NCBI GenBank assembly: GCA_001632435.1
Contig: KV424016.1
Location: 55,577-119,576, forward strand
Reading direction: 5' to 3'
Length of the DNA: 64,000 bases
Source: Calocera cornea HHB12733
Taxonomy: Eukaryota; Basidiomycota; Dacrymycetes; Dacrymycetales; Dacrymycetaceae
Both the position numbers and the translations under genes were made by a program. How positions within the stretch are numbered: the first letter of the stretch is position 1; the number at the start of each line of letters is the position of its first letter. Below the pieces are notes generated by a model. The model searched no databases. It had not been told where the DNA came from and saw nothing but the letters and a program-made list of their open reading frames with translations. Below are positions 12,366 through 23,165 of the stretch, one piece after another.

Positions 12366-13565
12366 ATGTCGACCGCAGACGAAAAGCCAACCGCGGGAGC
12401 GGTGAAGCCAGAATCGCCGAGTGCAGTGGCTAAGCACCCAACGACGACCGCTGTCTCGCACCCACCACCCGCCATCCTCCTCGCCCTCCTCTTTACCGGC
12501 ATCTCCGCGATTGCATGGAGACTCATGTGGTACCCGATGACCCACCCGTCACCACTCGCTACACTCACGTTGCGCAACTACTGCCCCGAGGGTGCACCAC
12601 CGAGCGACTTCCTGTGGTTCCCAGCCTCGCTCGGCAGCTGGACGACGATCGTCAACGACACGCTATGCCTGCTCACAACCTGCTTCGAGCTCATCCTCCG
12701 CTCTCCCTGGAGCGAAATCTCTTTCGGCACGGCTCCAGGAGGAGGTGGGAGGGAGATGAGCTGGCAGCTTCTAGCGACGGTACTTCCTCCCCTGGGAGTG
12801 ATGTATTTGGAGGCTGAGCGGCCCAGCGCGAGCATATGGGTCAAATACCCCTTCGTATGGGGACTCGCCTACCAGAACCTCGGCGCGGGGGTCGTTTGCC
12901 CCTTATACTACTTCCTACTCCTGGTGACGAGCGAACCGCGAGCACCCGTACCCAGCCACAGGGGAGAAGCTGTGCTTGTTGGGCTCGTCCTGGGGTACAT
13001 TTTGCCAACGGTGGCGATGTGCTACTTCGAAGACTATCGCATCACGCTCGCGTGGCAGTTTTTCCCTCTCATCATGGCCCTCTTCCGCGATGCATGGGCG
13101 TTCGTCCGACCGGCTGCAGCTGGAGAAGACCCGGGTTATGGCGACTTCTGGGCCCGCATGGTCCAGGGCCTCGCGCTCGCCATCGGCGGAACTGTTCACC
13201 TCATGGCCATCCTCGAAGCGGCCGAACTCGACGGCGGTTACGCGAAAATGTGGATCGCCTGGGAGCGCACGTTCCTTCCCGTGGAGGTGCCGTCCCCGGC
13301 CGACGCGGAAGGCTACCTCTGGCACACGGTCGCCAACTTCCTCAAGTGGGACTGGATCTTCATATTCATCACCAGTTACATCACCGGGATCTTCGCCGTT
13401 GCCCAAACTCGTACCGCTCGGGCGAAAAAGGAATTGGCGGATATCGGAACATGGACGATAATGACCGGATCGTTTATCCTGTTAGGGCCCGCGGCTTTGC
13501 TCGCAGGTACTTGGATGTGGCGGGACGACATTTTGTGGGAGGAGAGGGAAGGGAAGAGGGTCTGA
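12366..13565 (+). CDS. Polytopic membrane protein of unknown function
   Basis: Single-exon gene of 399 residues. I place the start at the Met of MSTADEKPTAG; an in-frame Met 21 bp upstream would add seven residues. About eight or nine hydrophobic segments are visible, for example ILLALLFTGISAIAWRLMW near 35, LLATVLPPLGVMYLE, WGLAYQNLGAGVVCPLYYFLLL, LVGLVLGYILPTVAMCYF, LALAIGGTVHLMAILEA and IFIFITSYITGIFAVA. The order resembles integral membrane proteins often found near fungal metabolite genes, but I cannot assign a reaction. It lies downstream of the transporter and next to the SDR array on the opposite strand. Confidence 0.72.
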   Translation: MSTADEKPTAGAVKPESPSAVAKHPTTTAVSHPPPAILLALLFTGISAIAWRLMWYPMTHPSPLATLTLRNYCPEGAPPSDFLWFPASLGSWTTIVNDTLCLLTTCFELILRSPWSEISFGTAPGGGGREMSWQLLATVLPPLGVMYLEAERPSASIWVKYPFVWGLAYQNLGAGVVCPLYYFLLLVTSEPRAPVPSHRGEAVLVGLVLGYILPTVAMCYFEDYRITLAWQFFPLIMALFRDAWAFVRPAAAGEDPGYGDFWARMVQGLALAIGGTVHLMAILEAAELDGGYAKMWIAWERTFLPVEVPSPADAEGYLWHTVANFLKWDWIFIFITSYITGIFAVAQTRTARAKKELADIGTWTIMTGSFILLGPAALLAGTWMWRDDILWEEREGKRV

Positions 13566-13748
13566 TGAGAGCGTACACATCGGGACGGAAAGGATGAGGC
13601 AGAGAAAAGGATTCGTTGAGTGGATATTGTTGGTACTTGGTCAGGAGCTCGATGGTCATTACCGTATTGGACAGCTTGTCATTTAGCAACACTAGTTTTA
13701 ATATCTCAACATGCATATCTTCGAGGGCAGCACCGCAAGCAGCATCAA

Positions 13749-14645
13749 TTACCACGGCCACACCTTCCCATCAACACTCATGAACCCAGGGCCGTTCTCT
13801 TCGTCCCTCTTCGTCTCGTCGATCACTTTCATGATCGCAGCCATGCCGTCGTCGACACTGAATGGCTGCATGCCCGCCAGCGCGGGGTTTTGCATCGCGA
13901 ACGTGCACATGGCCGTCACGAGCTCGCCCGGGTGCATGGGGTAGCAGACTGCCTCATAAGATCAGCAGTCAGAAAGCATCCCACCTTCGGGGACGTACTT
14001 AGGCCGGGATGCTCGAAGCTCAAGTGGCGTGCGACCCAGTTGAGCGCGCACTTGCTCGCACCATAAGGCACCAGGCCTGCGGGAATCGTAGATCCAAGCG
14101 AAATCGTGCTGCCCAAGGTGGAGATGCACACGAACTTAGGCGAGTCGGTGGACGCTTCCAACAACGGATAGGTGGCTGGGAACAGGGTAATGGGACCCAT
14201 GACATTGACCTATAGAGCGAAGTTTCAGCTCAGGTTTGCGGAAGCAGCGATGCTGTTGTTAACTCACATCGAAGTGTTCGGCCAACACATCGCCCTGGAC
14301 TTCCATGATCGGACCGCACCACTTCGCGATCCCTGCATTGGCAATAACAACGTCGAGCCTTCCGGCAGTTTTCTTAATCTTCTGGACCGCGGCTAGATTG
14401 TCCTCCTTGTCGCAGGAGGTAAGTTCGACCGTATGGACCTTTCCGGTGTACAGTGTTTCAGGCTCCTCGAGCTCTTTGGCCAACGAGGGGTTGCGAGCAC
14501 CCGCGAAGACGACAACGTTGTCACGCTTCGCTAGGAATTTGACCAGACCAAGGCCTGTTATGCATTAGTGACGACACTCATTGCGAACTGGTTACTCACC
14601 GATGCCACGGTTAGCACCAGAGATGAGGTAGACGGTAGGTGACGT
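13749..14645 (-). pseudogene. SDR-1, complete SDR gene whose start codon is ACG
   Basis: First unit of the array. The family is classical SDR of the Nor-1/sniffer-like type: NAD(P)H-dependent carbonyl reductases of about 247 residues with TVYLxSGANRGIG, NAG, a catalytic Ser, YxxxK and a PGxxxT element. Exons 14645-14600, 14554-14268, 14209-13999 and 13948-13749 sum to 744 nt and stay open, with ISGANRGIG, IANAG, YGASKCALN and the end DGKVWPW. Sister genes start M-S-P-T-V-Y-L; here the codons are ACG-TCA-CCT-ACC-GTC-TAC. The upstream frame has no Met before a stop. Either ACG is used for initiation or the gene was silenced by one T-to-C change. The nucleotide-binding Arg and the YxxxK pair are intact. 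Confidence 0.8.
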
Positions 14646-14799
14646 TGTGGATGCCGGACAGGGCGGGGTAAGGTGGAGTTGCCGGCAGGACGGGCTTACG
14701 AACGATCAAACGCATGTCTTGACTTCGTGCAATGTATTGTACACGTACAGGCACCCAACTGCAAGATCCAATAGCTGGCTATTCGAACATCCGTGGACT

Positions 14800-15759
14800 T
14801 CACCAGGGTCTCGATCCCCCATTGTCCGCCCTGACGAAACCCAGCCCTTCCTCTGTCCGCTTGCCCTCATCGAGGCGCTTCGGGATGTCCGCTGCGGCTT
14901 TCTCGGCGCTCACGGTAGGGAGGCTTTCTAGACGTGGATCCTGAGTGGTGGCATTGGCTGGATGAACGTCAGAATTGGAATGCATATCGTGAAGGGGAAG
15001 GATGACTTACCCAGGTCCGTCTGAACTGCGCCGGGCGAGATAGGGAAGCAGACTAGAAAATACATCTCAGCTTCATCCCACCGACCAACGACTGCTTGGG
15101 CGTACTCAGGTTTGGATACTTATAGTGCAATATCTTAGCCATATAGATCTCAGCCGCCTTACTAGCTCCGTACGCCATAACTTTGAGGAAGAACTTGGTC
15201 CCGTCCTCGATGCTTCCCGCTCCGGAGGAGATGGGGATGAGTTTTGGCGTTGGAGGCAGATAGCAGCGGATAGGTAGCTTGGAACAGGACTAGTGTTCCT
15301 ATGACGTTGACCTGGTTGGATCAATCAGGGTTGTGACTAGAGAAGTGTTGAGGACGGTGGCCAGCGTACATCGTAATGCTCCCTCATCACCACTGGCGGC
15401 GCTGCCCCTGAGAAATCGGATATTCCTGCAGTGGCAATCACCACATCCAGTCGCCCAGCAATTCTCTGGATCTCTGAGACCGCCGCACGATTGCCGTATT
15501 CCTCCCCAGACACGAGTGGGAAGACATGGACCTTGCCCGGGTGCTGCAGGGCGAGGCCCTCGAGGGCAGCGGCGGTGAGCGGGTTGCGCGCACCCGCGAA
15601 AACGCGAACGTTGGATCGCGCTGCTAGCTGGTGACAAGATGAAGTCCTACCAAGATATCCGTCAGGATCGAATAACCCACTCTCGTCAGGAGGCAGGAAA
15701 CGAGAACGTACCTATGCCTCTATTCGCCCCTGACACGAGCCATACCGTAGGACTTGCCA
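14800..15759 (-). pseudogene. SDR-2, frameshifted SDR pseudogene
   Basis: Starts MASPTVWLVSGANRGIG and ends PW-stop, so both ends and all intron positions can be found. After intron 1 the frame reads LVTS and hits TAG; dropping into the next frame restores LAARSNVRVFAGARNP, so one base is missing near 15630. A second shift lies near 15250, just before ISSGAGSIEDG. The catalytic Asn motif reads IATAG instead of IANAG, so the enzyme would be impaired even without the shifts. The insert KFFLKV before YGASKAAEIY is also unusual. Confidence 0.82.
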
Positions 15760-16203
15760 TTGCACTATGTACCTCAATGTTTCGGAATTTCGCGCGTCAA
15801 ACTCGATCTTATGGCTCATTGTGCCCATGGACCCGTGTTCGTGGGTGCGGTGTGGGCAGTTGAAGTAACAGCATATGTGAGCACTGTGGGCCTGTGTCCT
15901 ACGAGCAGAATGGGTAGGATCGCAACACGCTGCGCGCGGTCTCGCCTTCCCCCCTGCGCGACGCGCGTGGGCCTCCCTCATCGACAATTCGACGATGATG
16001 ACAACGTTGACTGCAGTCATTCTCAACATCAATGCTCGAAGAACACTCGCACTACAATAATGAGCATAGAAAGGATCACAAGAACTAAAGGTGAATGGAG
16101 CGTCCCAAGAGTCGCGAAGTACCCGCCCCAACCCCTCAAACTCGAAACCTACTCTGATCCCGCTGCCCACCGCCCGTCTTGCCCCCTTGTCCGCTCCTCA
16201 CAC
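15760..16203. other. Intergenic region between SDR-2 and the Cys-rich protein gene
   Basis: This 444 bp stretch lies upstream of SDR-2 (minus) and downstream of the next minus gene. I saw no gene, clear TATA box or repeat in it. Confidence 0.4.
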
Positions 16204-17130
16204 TCAGAAGACACTGATCCGATACTGAGGTGTACAGCGCTTCTGAGCTGTGCCATCGAGGTTTTGAACGACCGAAAGTTTGTATCCGAATAGGCACGAG
16301 ACTGTGGATCTTCAGCTCAATGTGACCTGCGCTTTTTCGTGGTACTCACAGATCTCGCACTGGCCAGTAACGCATGCAGTCTCTTTGACGCCCTCAATCT
16401 CTCCGCACTGCACACCTTCGCCGGTACTGGAGCAGCCACCGCAGGAGTCCATGTCGTTCATGATGTCAACACATTCGCCATGGACGACCCTTCCATTGGC
16501 TTGAGGAACTTCCAGCATATCGCGAGCGACAAGGGGGAGCATCTCCAATTCGGGAATAGGACACGCTGTGAGAGGACGTGGGCATGCAAATTGACCAGGA
16601 AGGTACAGCTGCCCCCTCCGGCGACGCGCACCCGAAGGTTGAGGATCCTACACAAAGCCATGTTCGTGGTCAGGAGACGAACTTTGATGTCTCACGCTTC
16701 CAAAAAGCTCTCACTAGAGTACTGTATGTTTAGCAGCCAAGAAGTGCGAGTGAAAAATGAAATGAACTGACCATATGGTGCACATACAACGCTGAAGTAG
16801 CTGGTGACTCCAGGTGCAGCGCTGCCGCAGTTGGCATTGGCACAGGACAGGTACAATGCCAGGGCTCCGTTGAATTCCGTCGGACAGACGCAGGCGAGGT
16901 ATGCATCTGTACTCGGTGCGTCGGGGTTATCAGAACCACTGGATCAGGAAGACAGGAGCGCAAAATGATTGGTGAGCCGCTGTACGAGATGTCACTATCA
17001 GGCCGACTCACGGGCACCCGGTCTGTGGAATGTAAAGATCGTAACAGTCCTCCAAACAATCAGCCAATGCACCCAACATGCTCGTCGCAATAATACCCAT
17101 CACTGTCAGCAAAGTGATTAGGCGCGTCAT
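16204..17130 (-). CDS. Secreted Cys-rich protein, CFEM-like 8-Cys module plus CPL1-like domain
   Basis: Predicted secreted or wall protein. It starts MTRLITLLTVMGIIATSML, a signal peptide ending near ALA-D. Exon 1 (17130 to about 17012) joins in frame to PGSDNPDAPSTDAYLACVC. Eight cysteines in CFEM-like spacing (C-x3-C, GC, C-x-C, C-x4-C, C) lie in residues 25-95. The C-terminal half has the CPL1-type pattern: CPRPLTACPIPELE, GECVDIMNDMDSCGGC, GVKETACVTGQCEIFSCLFGYKLS, with the last exon after a GTGAGT donor near 16350 and TGA at 16204-16206. The link between the two halves (about 16640-16790) could not be resolved: each simple splice gives a stop or the wrong frame, so a small exon or a lesion is possible. 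PriA-like proteins of mushrooms have a similar C-terminal domain. It interrupts the SDR array. Confidence 0.7.
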
Positions 17131-17789
17131 TGTCGAAAGTTGCAGCGCAGCGCCGACGACCAAGTGGGGATCCAAAGTCGGAGGGCCTGTGTCGTTCCTG
17201 TTCTTATGTCTGCCGGGAAGACCTACAATCACAACTTACCCGTGGAAGGGCGCAGCGGCGGAAGAGGGTTCTCTGACAGCGGAAGACAAAGTGACAACTG
17301 AATGCAAATGACAGGGATCCCACTAGCTGCCAGGGTTGCCGCTAGGCTGTCATGGAGACAATGCTGTCGTTGCAGTCTGCCCATGGTCAACTGCTGTATT
17401 GTCTCCTTGTGGAACGTCCAGACGGTCTTCGAACTAGTCTCTTGCAATGTTACTACAGCGTCCGCCAAGTGGTTTGAGCTGTCCTGGGACTGCGAGAAGG
17501 CTCTGGAGGGAGTCGGAACTTAGGTCTAACCCCCATTGGATCAGAACAGAATTTCTTAGTTCCGGCGGATTGATATCGGGAGCGATGCATCCGAGCCTTA
17601 GCAGGAATGCCGAGGCCGATTGGAACGGAATTCGGAAGATACACCATGTGACATCTGAGTATAGACTTTTACCAATTTGGAAGAGGCTTATTTGAATATG
17701 CTCCGGTCGCTACCTTTGTCTGCCCATTTCATTGATTGCGGCCGCACACCTTCGGAAGCAGCCGCACACCTTCGGTTGCCGCTCGGAGC
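17131..17789. other. Gene-free stretch, left half of a diverged duplication
   Basis: No gene was found here. Part of it (about 17385-17535, with GGAACGTCCAGACGGTCTTC) matches about 18150-18320 (GGAACGTCACGACTGTCTTC) at reduced identity, so this and the following relic form a diverged segmental copy of the sequence downstream of SDR-3. Confidence 0.5.
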
Positions 17790-17920
17790 TCAGCAAGGGT
17801 ACTCTTCCCCATCATAGTGTTCAACTCCGGCCCCACCTCTTTGCGGATGGCCGATGGCCGTATCCGCAATACTCCAAATTCGTGCTGCGCTCTCCTGGGC
17901 CGTTATCAGCTGCATCTGGT
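17790..17920 (-). pseudogene. Relic R1: last-exon fragment of an SDR gene
   Basis: Read on the minus strand this gives QMQLITAQESAARIWSIAD and a decayed end EEYPC-stop, parallel to the SDR-3 end MQLITVQESAAGILSVVD and AEYPW-stop. An 8 bp duplication (GGCCATCG-like) breaks the frame and the final Trp is Cys. Nothing of the upstream exons was recognised. Confidence 0.75.
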
Positions 17921-18817
17921 TAAACTATCCCGGCCGATCTGAAAGGGCGAGTCCGTCGGTAAGGTGTACCGAGGTCCGTCGGTAGGGGCTGGATCAAGTG
18001 TACCGCAGTAATCCAATATGGCTGACGTAGACTCCAGAGGTCAGGGTTGCCGCGTTGCCGTCTGACCATGTTTCAATTGAGTGTTCTGTCCAGAAAGTCT
18101 ATGCACGCAATCCTGTTGTAGCAGTCTCACCCTTGTTGTTCGCTCCATTTGTCTACCTTTGGAACGTCACGACTGTCTTCGAACTACTCTTTTCAAAGTG
18201 GTGTTATGAACAGTACTGCAGCGTTTGCTGAGCAAAAAATGTTTAATATAGTTGAACGCAGCAACGCCAACGCGACGATTTGGCACTGCGACAAGGCCCT
18301 GGAGTCAAGTTAGAACCAATATTTAACCTCTGAGTCCGGCGAGCCGGCGCCCCAGTGGGAAGAGAGGGACCTCCTTTCTCTTCGGCGGAAGCGGGTGCTT
18401 TTTCGGCTTGGAGATGACCGCCTCACCAGAGACTGCGCACTCTCGGTCAGCCAATCACATGCCCATCCCCGGGGAACCCCTCGCTTCTCCGTTAGATCGG
18501 AAGGGGCTTTCTCGGTTCCGGTGCCTTAATATTGAGTGCCATACATATCTCCATCGGCCCGCCATTGAAAATTTCGGATGCAGGAGGCTAACAACGCCTC
18601 CGAGCCTTGGCGGGCCCAACTTCAAGGCGAAAGCATTCATGTGCTATCAGTTTGAGACAATACCTAGCTCGATTGGAACGGAACTCCGAATGATGCACCA
18701 TGTAGGGTCTACCAACTTGGAACACTTATTCCAAATACCGTTCGGTTGCCGTTGTTCTTTATCCATTCCATTGATTTCGCACACCTTCGGTTCCACAACT
18801 GAAAAGCCGCTCCGATT
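17921..18817. other. Gene-free stretch downstream of SDR-3
   Basis: About 900 bp without a recognisable gene. It contains the right partner of the diverged duplication described for 17131-17920. Confidence 0.45.
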
Positions 18818-19659
18818 TCACCAAGGATACTCTGCCCCATCGTAGTTGGTCAACTTCGGCTCGTCCTCTTTGCGGATGGCCGTATCCACAACACTCAGAA
18901 TTCCGGCTGCGCTCTCCTGAACCGTGATTAGCTGCATCTGGGCCATCAGTGCATCCGATGCTTGAGCGAAGGCTGCCATGTCTGTCGCCACGCCTCCCGG
19001 GTTGAGGACCCGTACGGCTATTAGCGATCAGCTTTTTCTAAGTTTTCAAGTAGCGATTACGCGACTCACTCAAGTCCTTGTGCTCGTTGTGCATCTTCAC
19101 AGCTAGATAGTTCACAGCAGCCTTGCTGGCACCATATGATAGGAGACCAGAGGGGAGTGCAGCGCCGACCTGAATGCTCCCTGCGAGGGAAGAGATAATG
19201 GCGAACTTTGGGTGAGGGCTCTTCTGGAGCAGTGGCCAAGCGGACTGGAACAGTACTAGTGGACCAATGAAGTTGACGCGCTGGTGCTCCATCGCAACCT
19301 CGGGAGAAGTGTCCAAGACATCTCCGAAGAAGCTGCTGATCCCCGCGTTGGCGATGATCACGTCTAGTCGTCCAGCGACGCGACGAATCTCAGCGATCGC
19401 GGCCTCGTTCGAGGCTTTGTCGGCAGAGGTGAGCTGCACGACGTGGAACGTGTCCGGATGTTTTGAGCTGAGCGCAGATAGGTCGGACGCCTTGGAGGGA
19501 TCTCGCGCCCCGGCGAAGACGATCGTGTCGGGCCCAGCAGCAAGCTGGGTGACAATACCAAGACCTGCGCAAGTCAGGGCGAGACAGGCGACATTCGAGC
19601 GGATACAACTCACCAATCCCACGATTGGCACCAGAAACCAGGTACACAGTAGGAGACAT
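18818..19659 (-). CDS. SDR-3, short-chain dehydrogenase/reductase
   Basis: Open unit, MSPTVYLVSGANRGIG at the start. Three exons are visible: intron 1 after the G of GIG, and one intron after HKDL. The intron found in most sisters before VNxxGP is absent here (EHQRVNFIGPLVLF is continuous). Motifs: LDVIIANAG, AIISSLAGS, YGASKAAVNYLAVK, NPGGVATDM and end GAEYPW. The usual PG-V element reads NPGGV and the preceding HP is changed, which may alter cofactor binding. TATATAAAT lies about 100 bp upstream of the ATG. Confidence 0.85.
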
Positions 19660-19757
19660 TGCTTGGATCTGGCTAAGCACGAGGAGAATTCGAGTTGCTT
19701 TGCGCGAGGAGACCGTGAGGACTGTTGGATGCTCTTTCTGAGGTTCGATGTAGGCCA

Positions 19758-19766
19758 TTTATATAG
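19758..19766 (-). promoter_or_regulatory. TATA box of SDR-3
   Basis: CTATATAAA on the minus strand, about 100 bp before the SDR-3 start codon. Confidence 0.55.
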
Positions 19767-20269
19767 AGGTCATCGTCCAAGATCCCAATCAACATCCTCC
19801 AGCCTTGCAAGCCAGCCTAGTCATTGCTGGTAAGGTATATGTCCTGAGGGAGAAACCCGGAGGGGCAGCATAGAACGATGACGCGTCAGTGATCGCCCGA
19901 GCGTGGGCGGCTACCGTTTCACTGTTTCCTGAAATCGTAGCTCAGTAATACCACCAATTGCCAAAGTAAAAGGTGGAGGTACGCTGTGGGCTCGATGAAC
20001 ATCCTACCCGAAATAGTTGCAGGAGTCCAGTCTCGCGAGGCATTGCTGTGTGCGGTTCGGCACAGATTGGTGCGGGACAAAAGCGGAGCCGAGACTCGTC
20101 GCGACCCACCGCGCGTCCTATCGCTCGGACGCGTAGGAAGCGCGTGGGGCGTGCCCGCGCATTACAAAGTGCTGCAAATGAAGGTTCTGAGAATATGATA
20201 TATTGGATACTTATACAGTGTATAATGCTGCAGTGCAATCTAAATGCCCGTACTGGACTCTATTATGAC

Positions 20270-21065
20270 CTACCACGGCAGCACCTGCCCGTCATAGCCG
20301 ATCATCTTCGGGCCATCCTCTTCACGCTTGGCGTTGTCTACCAGGTTCAGGACGCCAGTCACGCTCTCGGAGACGGTGATGAACGCGAGTGTGCGAAGCA
20401 CATCGTCCTCCTTCTGCGAGAACGCGCCCATCTCAGTCTGCACCGGTCCGGGGTGGATGTCGGCCACGACGAGCTCGGGATGCTCAGAGTGCAGCTTCAT
20501 CGCGAGGAAGTTCGCGCCGGCCTTGGATGCGCCGTATGCGAGAATACCAGCGGGCAGAGAGGCGCCGCCAGCAATCGAGCCGGCAATGGAGGAGATGATG
20601 ACGAACTCGGGCTTCGTCGACTGCTCGAGGAGCGGCCAGACCGACTGGAAGAGGAGGGTGGGACCGACGACGTTCACATCGTAGTGCTCCCTCATCGAGT
20701 CCAACGGCGTGTTCAGGATGGTTCCAAAGAAGTTGGCAATGCCCGCGTTCGCAATCACGACATCGAGCTTGCCCGCAACTCGCTTGATCTCCTCAGCAAC
20801 GGCAGTGTTGTCAGCCACATCAGCAGACGTCAGCTTCAAGATGTGGACCTTGCCCGGGTACTTGGCTTGCAGGGTCTTCAAATCGGAGGCGGATGAAGGG
20901 TTGCGCGCACCAGCGAAGACGACGACGTTGTCACGAGCGGCGAGGGAGGTCACGAGACCGAGACCTGTGAGTGAATTAGGGATCTGTGAGATGCGTAGAC
21001 ATGTGGTGGGACGTACCGATGCCACGGTTCGCGCCGGAAACAAGGTAGACGGTGGGAGCAGACAT
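20270..21065 (-). CDS. SDR-4, short-chain dehydrogenase/reductase (twin of SDR-8)
   Basis: 247 residues from two exons only (21065-21017 and 20964-20270, 744 nt). It starts MSAPTVYLVSGANRGIG and ends YDGQVLPW. Motifs: VVFAGARNPSSAS, LDVVIANAGIANFFG, VIISSIAGS, YGASKAGANFLAMK, IHPGPVQTEMG. Introns 2 and 3 of the family are missing. It is nearly identical to SDR-8 (24930-25725) on the other strand, including about 120 bp of promoter. Differences include V/A and A/T exchanges in ADVADNTAVAEEI versus ADAADNTAAAEEI and LPW versus FPW. Confidence 0.93.
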
Positions 21066-22046
21066 TGCTATTTTGGGTGTGGTGTTGGTGTCGTGTGGTT
21101 GGTATGAATAGATCAGGTCAGATGCTCTGTTGTGTGCTCGGAAGGCTTGTTGATGATCCTTCGTACAGAAGCTGGTCGCATTTTATACCCATCGAGGTGT
21201 ATCGAGCTCATTGTGGCCACTGCAGCTTGCGCCTTGCTGATTGATAATGCTGAGCAAGCAGCTTTGGAGGACAAACGGCGCTAACTTCTGGCCAGGACCT
21301 CGCGAGCGTCGTTAGATCGCTAAGTCCGTGTTGGCTTGATAAGCAAGAGATGAGAGAGAGAGGCAAATCCCTCGAGGCCTGCGCCCTGTAGGTCCCTGTA
21401 GTAGGAGGTCCTGGGAAACGGCTTAGCAAGACGGCGTACTTACAGCTTCAAGTTGCTTACTGATCAAGCATGTTGTGGCAGTGTACCCCTCAGGCTGGAC
21501 CCTGAGGCAGAACTTAGGGCGAAGGGTCCAATTACGTCACTGTAATCTTTCCTCTTGCCACTTCGACCGGCATCAACACTGGCCTTCTACGCCCAGTATG
21601 AGGGTATTCCCGAAGGATCACCCAGGCGAGAGGACCATTTCCCACCAATAGCGACAAATTTTGGGATGACGAATATGCTTCTCATTCATGCCGTTGCTCT
21701 CCTGTCGGGTCCGGAAACTGACAGCCAGACAAGCGCCGTAACCGTCGCCCATCGATCGTCTGCCAGCGCACAACCTTTTTTTGCAGCAACAGGCACGCGG
21801 CAGTGTCTCGAAGACGTCGCCTGCTTGTTATCGACATCACGGCCTTTCTGCAGGCGCCTTGTGACCATGACCAAGCAATCTCAAATTGGCTGAAGCTGGA
21901 TGGCTGCTTGCGCTACCTTGACGGCTCGAAAATACATAAAAGGCGAGGTTATTAGGGACGAAGAACATCAACAAGCACTTTCAGCTCCCCCTCAACAAAT
22001 CATTAAATAACCTCAGCAGTCATACTTAAAACTTAAAGTCTAAACC
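21066..22046. promoter_or_regulatory. Divergent promoter region of SDR-4 and SDR-5
   Basis: 981 bp between two head-to-head SDR genes. On the SDR-4 side TATAAAA lies at 21181-21187, 122 bp before the ATG. On the SDR-5 side TACATAAAAG lies about 110 bp before the ATG. No gene was seen in between. Confidence 0.6.
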
Positions 22047-22941
22047 ATGGCACCCACTGTCTACCTCGTCTCTGGCGCCAATCGCGGCATCGGTATGTCC
22101 CCTTGTCCGTCCCCTTTTGCACGCGACTGAAATCACTCAGGCCTCGGTCTCGTGACCTCCCTCGCTGCCCGTGATAACGTCGTCGTGTTCGCGGGTGCGC
22201 GCAATCCTGCCTCTGCGTCCGACCTCAAGGCTCTCGAAACCAAGTACCCGGGCAAGGTCCACACTGTGAAGCTCACCTCGGCCGATGTTGCAGACAACAC
22301 TGCGGCCGCTGAGGAGATCAAGAAGGTTGCTGGCAAGCTCGATGTTGTCATCGCGAACGCCGGCATTGCCAAGTTCTTCGGTACTATTCTGGATACACCT
22401 CTTAGCGAGATGCGCGACCACTTCGAAGTATGCCGTTTTCAACAGTCCACGTTGGACCTGGAGTTGATGTCTCTCGTTTAGGTCAATGTGGTCGGGCCTA
22501 CGGTCCTCTTCCAGACCATGTGGCCGCTACTGAAGGCTTCGCCCAAGCCAGAGTTTGCCATTATCACGACGGTCGCCGGCAGCATCGCATTCGGCGCTGC
22601 ACTTCCCGCCGGATTCATGGCGTACGGCTCAAGCAAGGCAGCTGTCAATTACCTCGCCATGAAGCTGCATTCGGAGCACCCGGAGATTGGTGAGCATCAA
22701 CTTCGCTCAACTAGTGGGCTATGCTGACGAATCATGGGTAGTCTCTGTCCTGATCCATCCCGGGCCGGTCGAGACCGATGCCGGAAACTACGCAAAGGAG
22801 GCAGACCCCGTCGTCAAGACCATGGCGTTCATCAGCGTTGAGGAGAGCGTCACTGGGATTCTGAAGCTGGTTGACGAGGCGAAGCGCGAGGAGGAAGGGC
22901 CGAAGATGATCGGTTACGATGGGACGGTCTTCCCCTGGTGA
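22047..22941 (+). CDS. SDR-5, short-chain dehydrogenase/reductase
   Basis: Exons 22047-22092, 22141-22427, 22482-22689 and 22742-22941 sum to 741 nt, 246 residues. This is the standard four-exon structure of the family. It starts MAPTVYLVSGANRGIG. Motifs: ADVADNTAAAEEIKK, LDVVIANAGIAKFFG, TTVAGSIAFG (Ser replaced by Thr in the ISS motif, with the later Ser kept), YGSSKAAVNYLAMK, IHPGPVETDAG, end YDGTVFPW. It was probably the donor of a 72 bp stretch identical in SDR-6. Confidence 0.93.
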
Positions 22942-23165
22942 AGAACCCCCGACCCAGTCCACTTGCATTAGATTGTGACATAGTGTAACACTCGTCTCGC
23001 AAATAGTCCTTAAATTGCCTTAAAGAATATCAGAGTCAATGTCCAAACCAAACAGATGCTGCCTGTTGTAGCCTAGACGGCGCGTCCGAAAATACCTGAT
23101 TAGTATCAAGGTTCAGTCCGCATTGTGGGGTGGCTGAGCAGTGGGCTCGGCCGCCGATCTATGAT
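22942..23165. other. Spacer between SDR-5 and truncated SDR-6
   Basis: 224 bp with no gene. SDR-6 lacks its promoter and first exon, so the truncation breakpoint lies at the right edge of this spacer. Confidence 0.4.
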
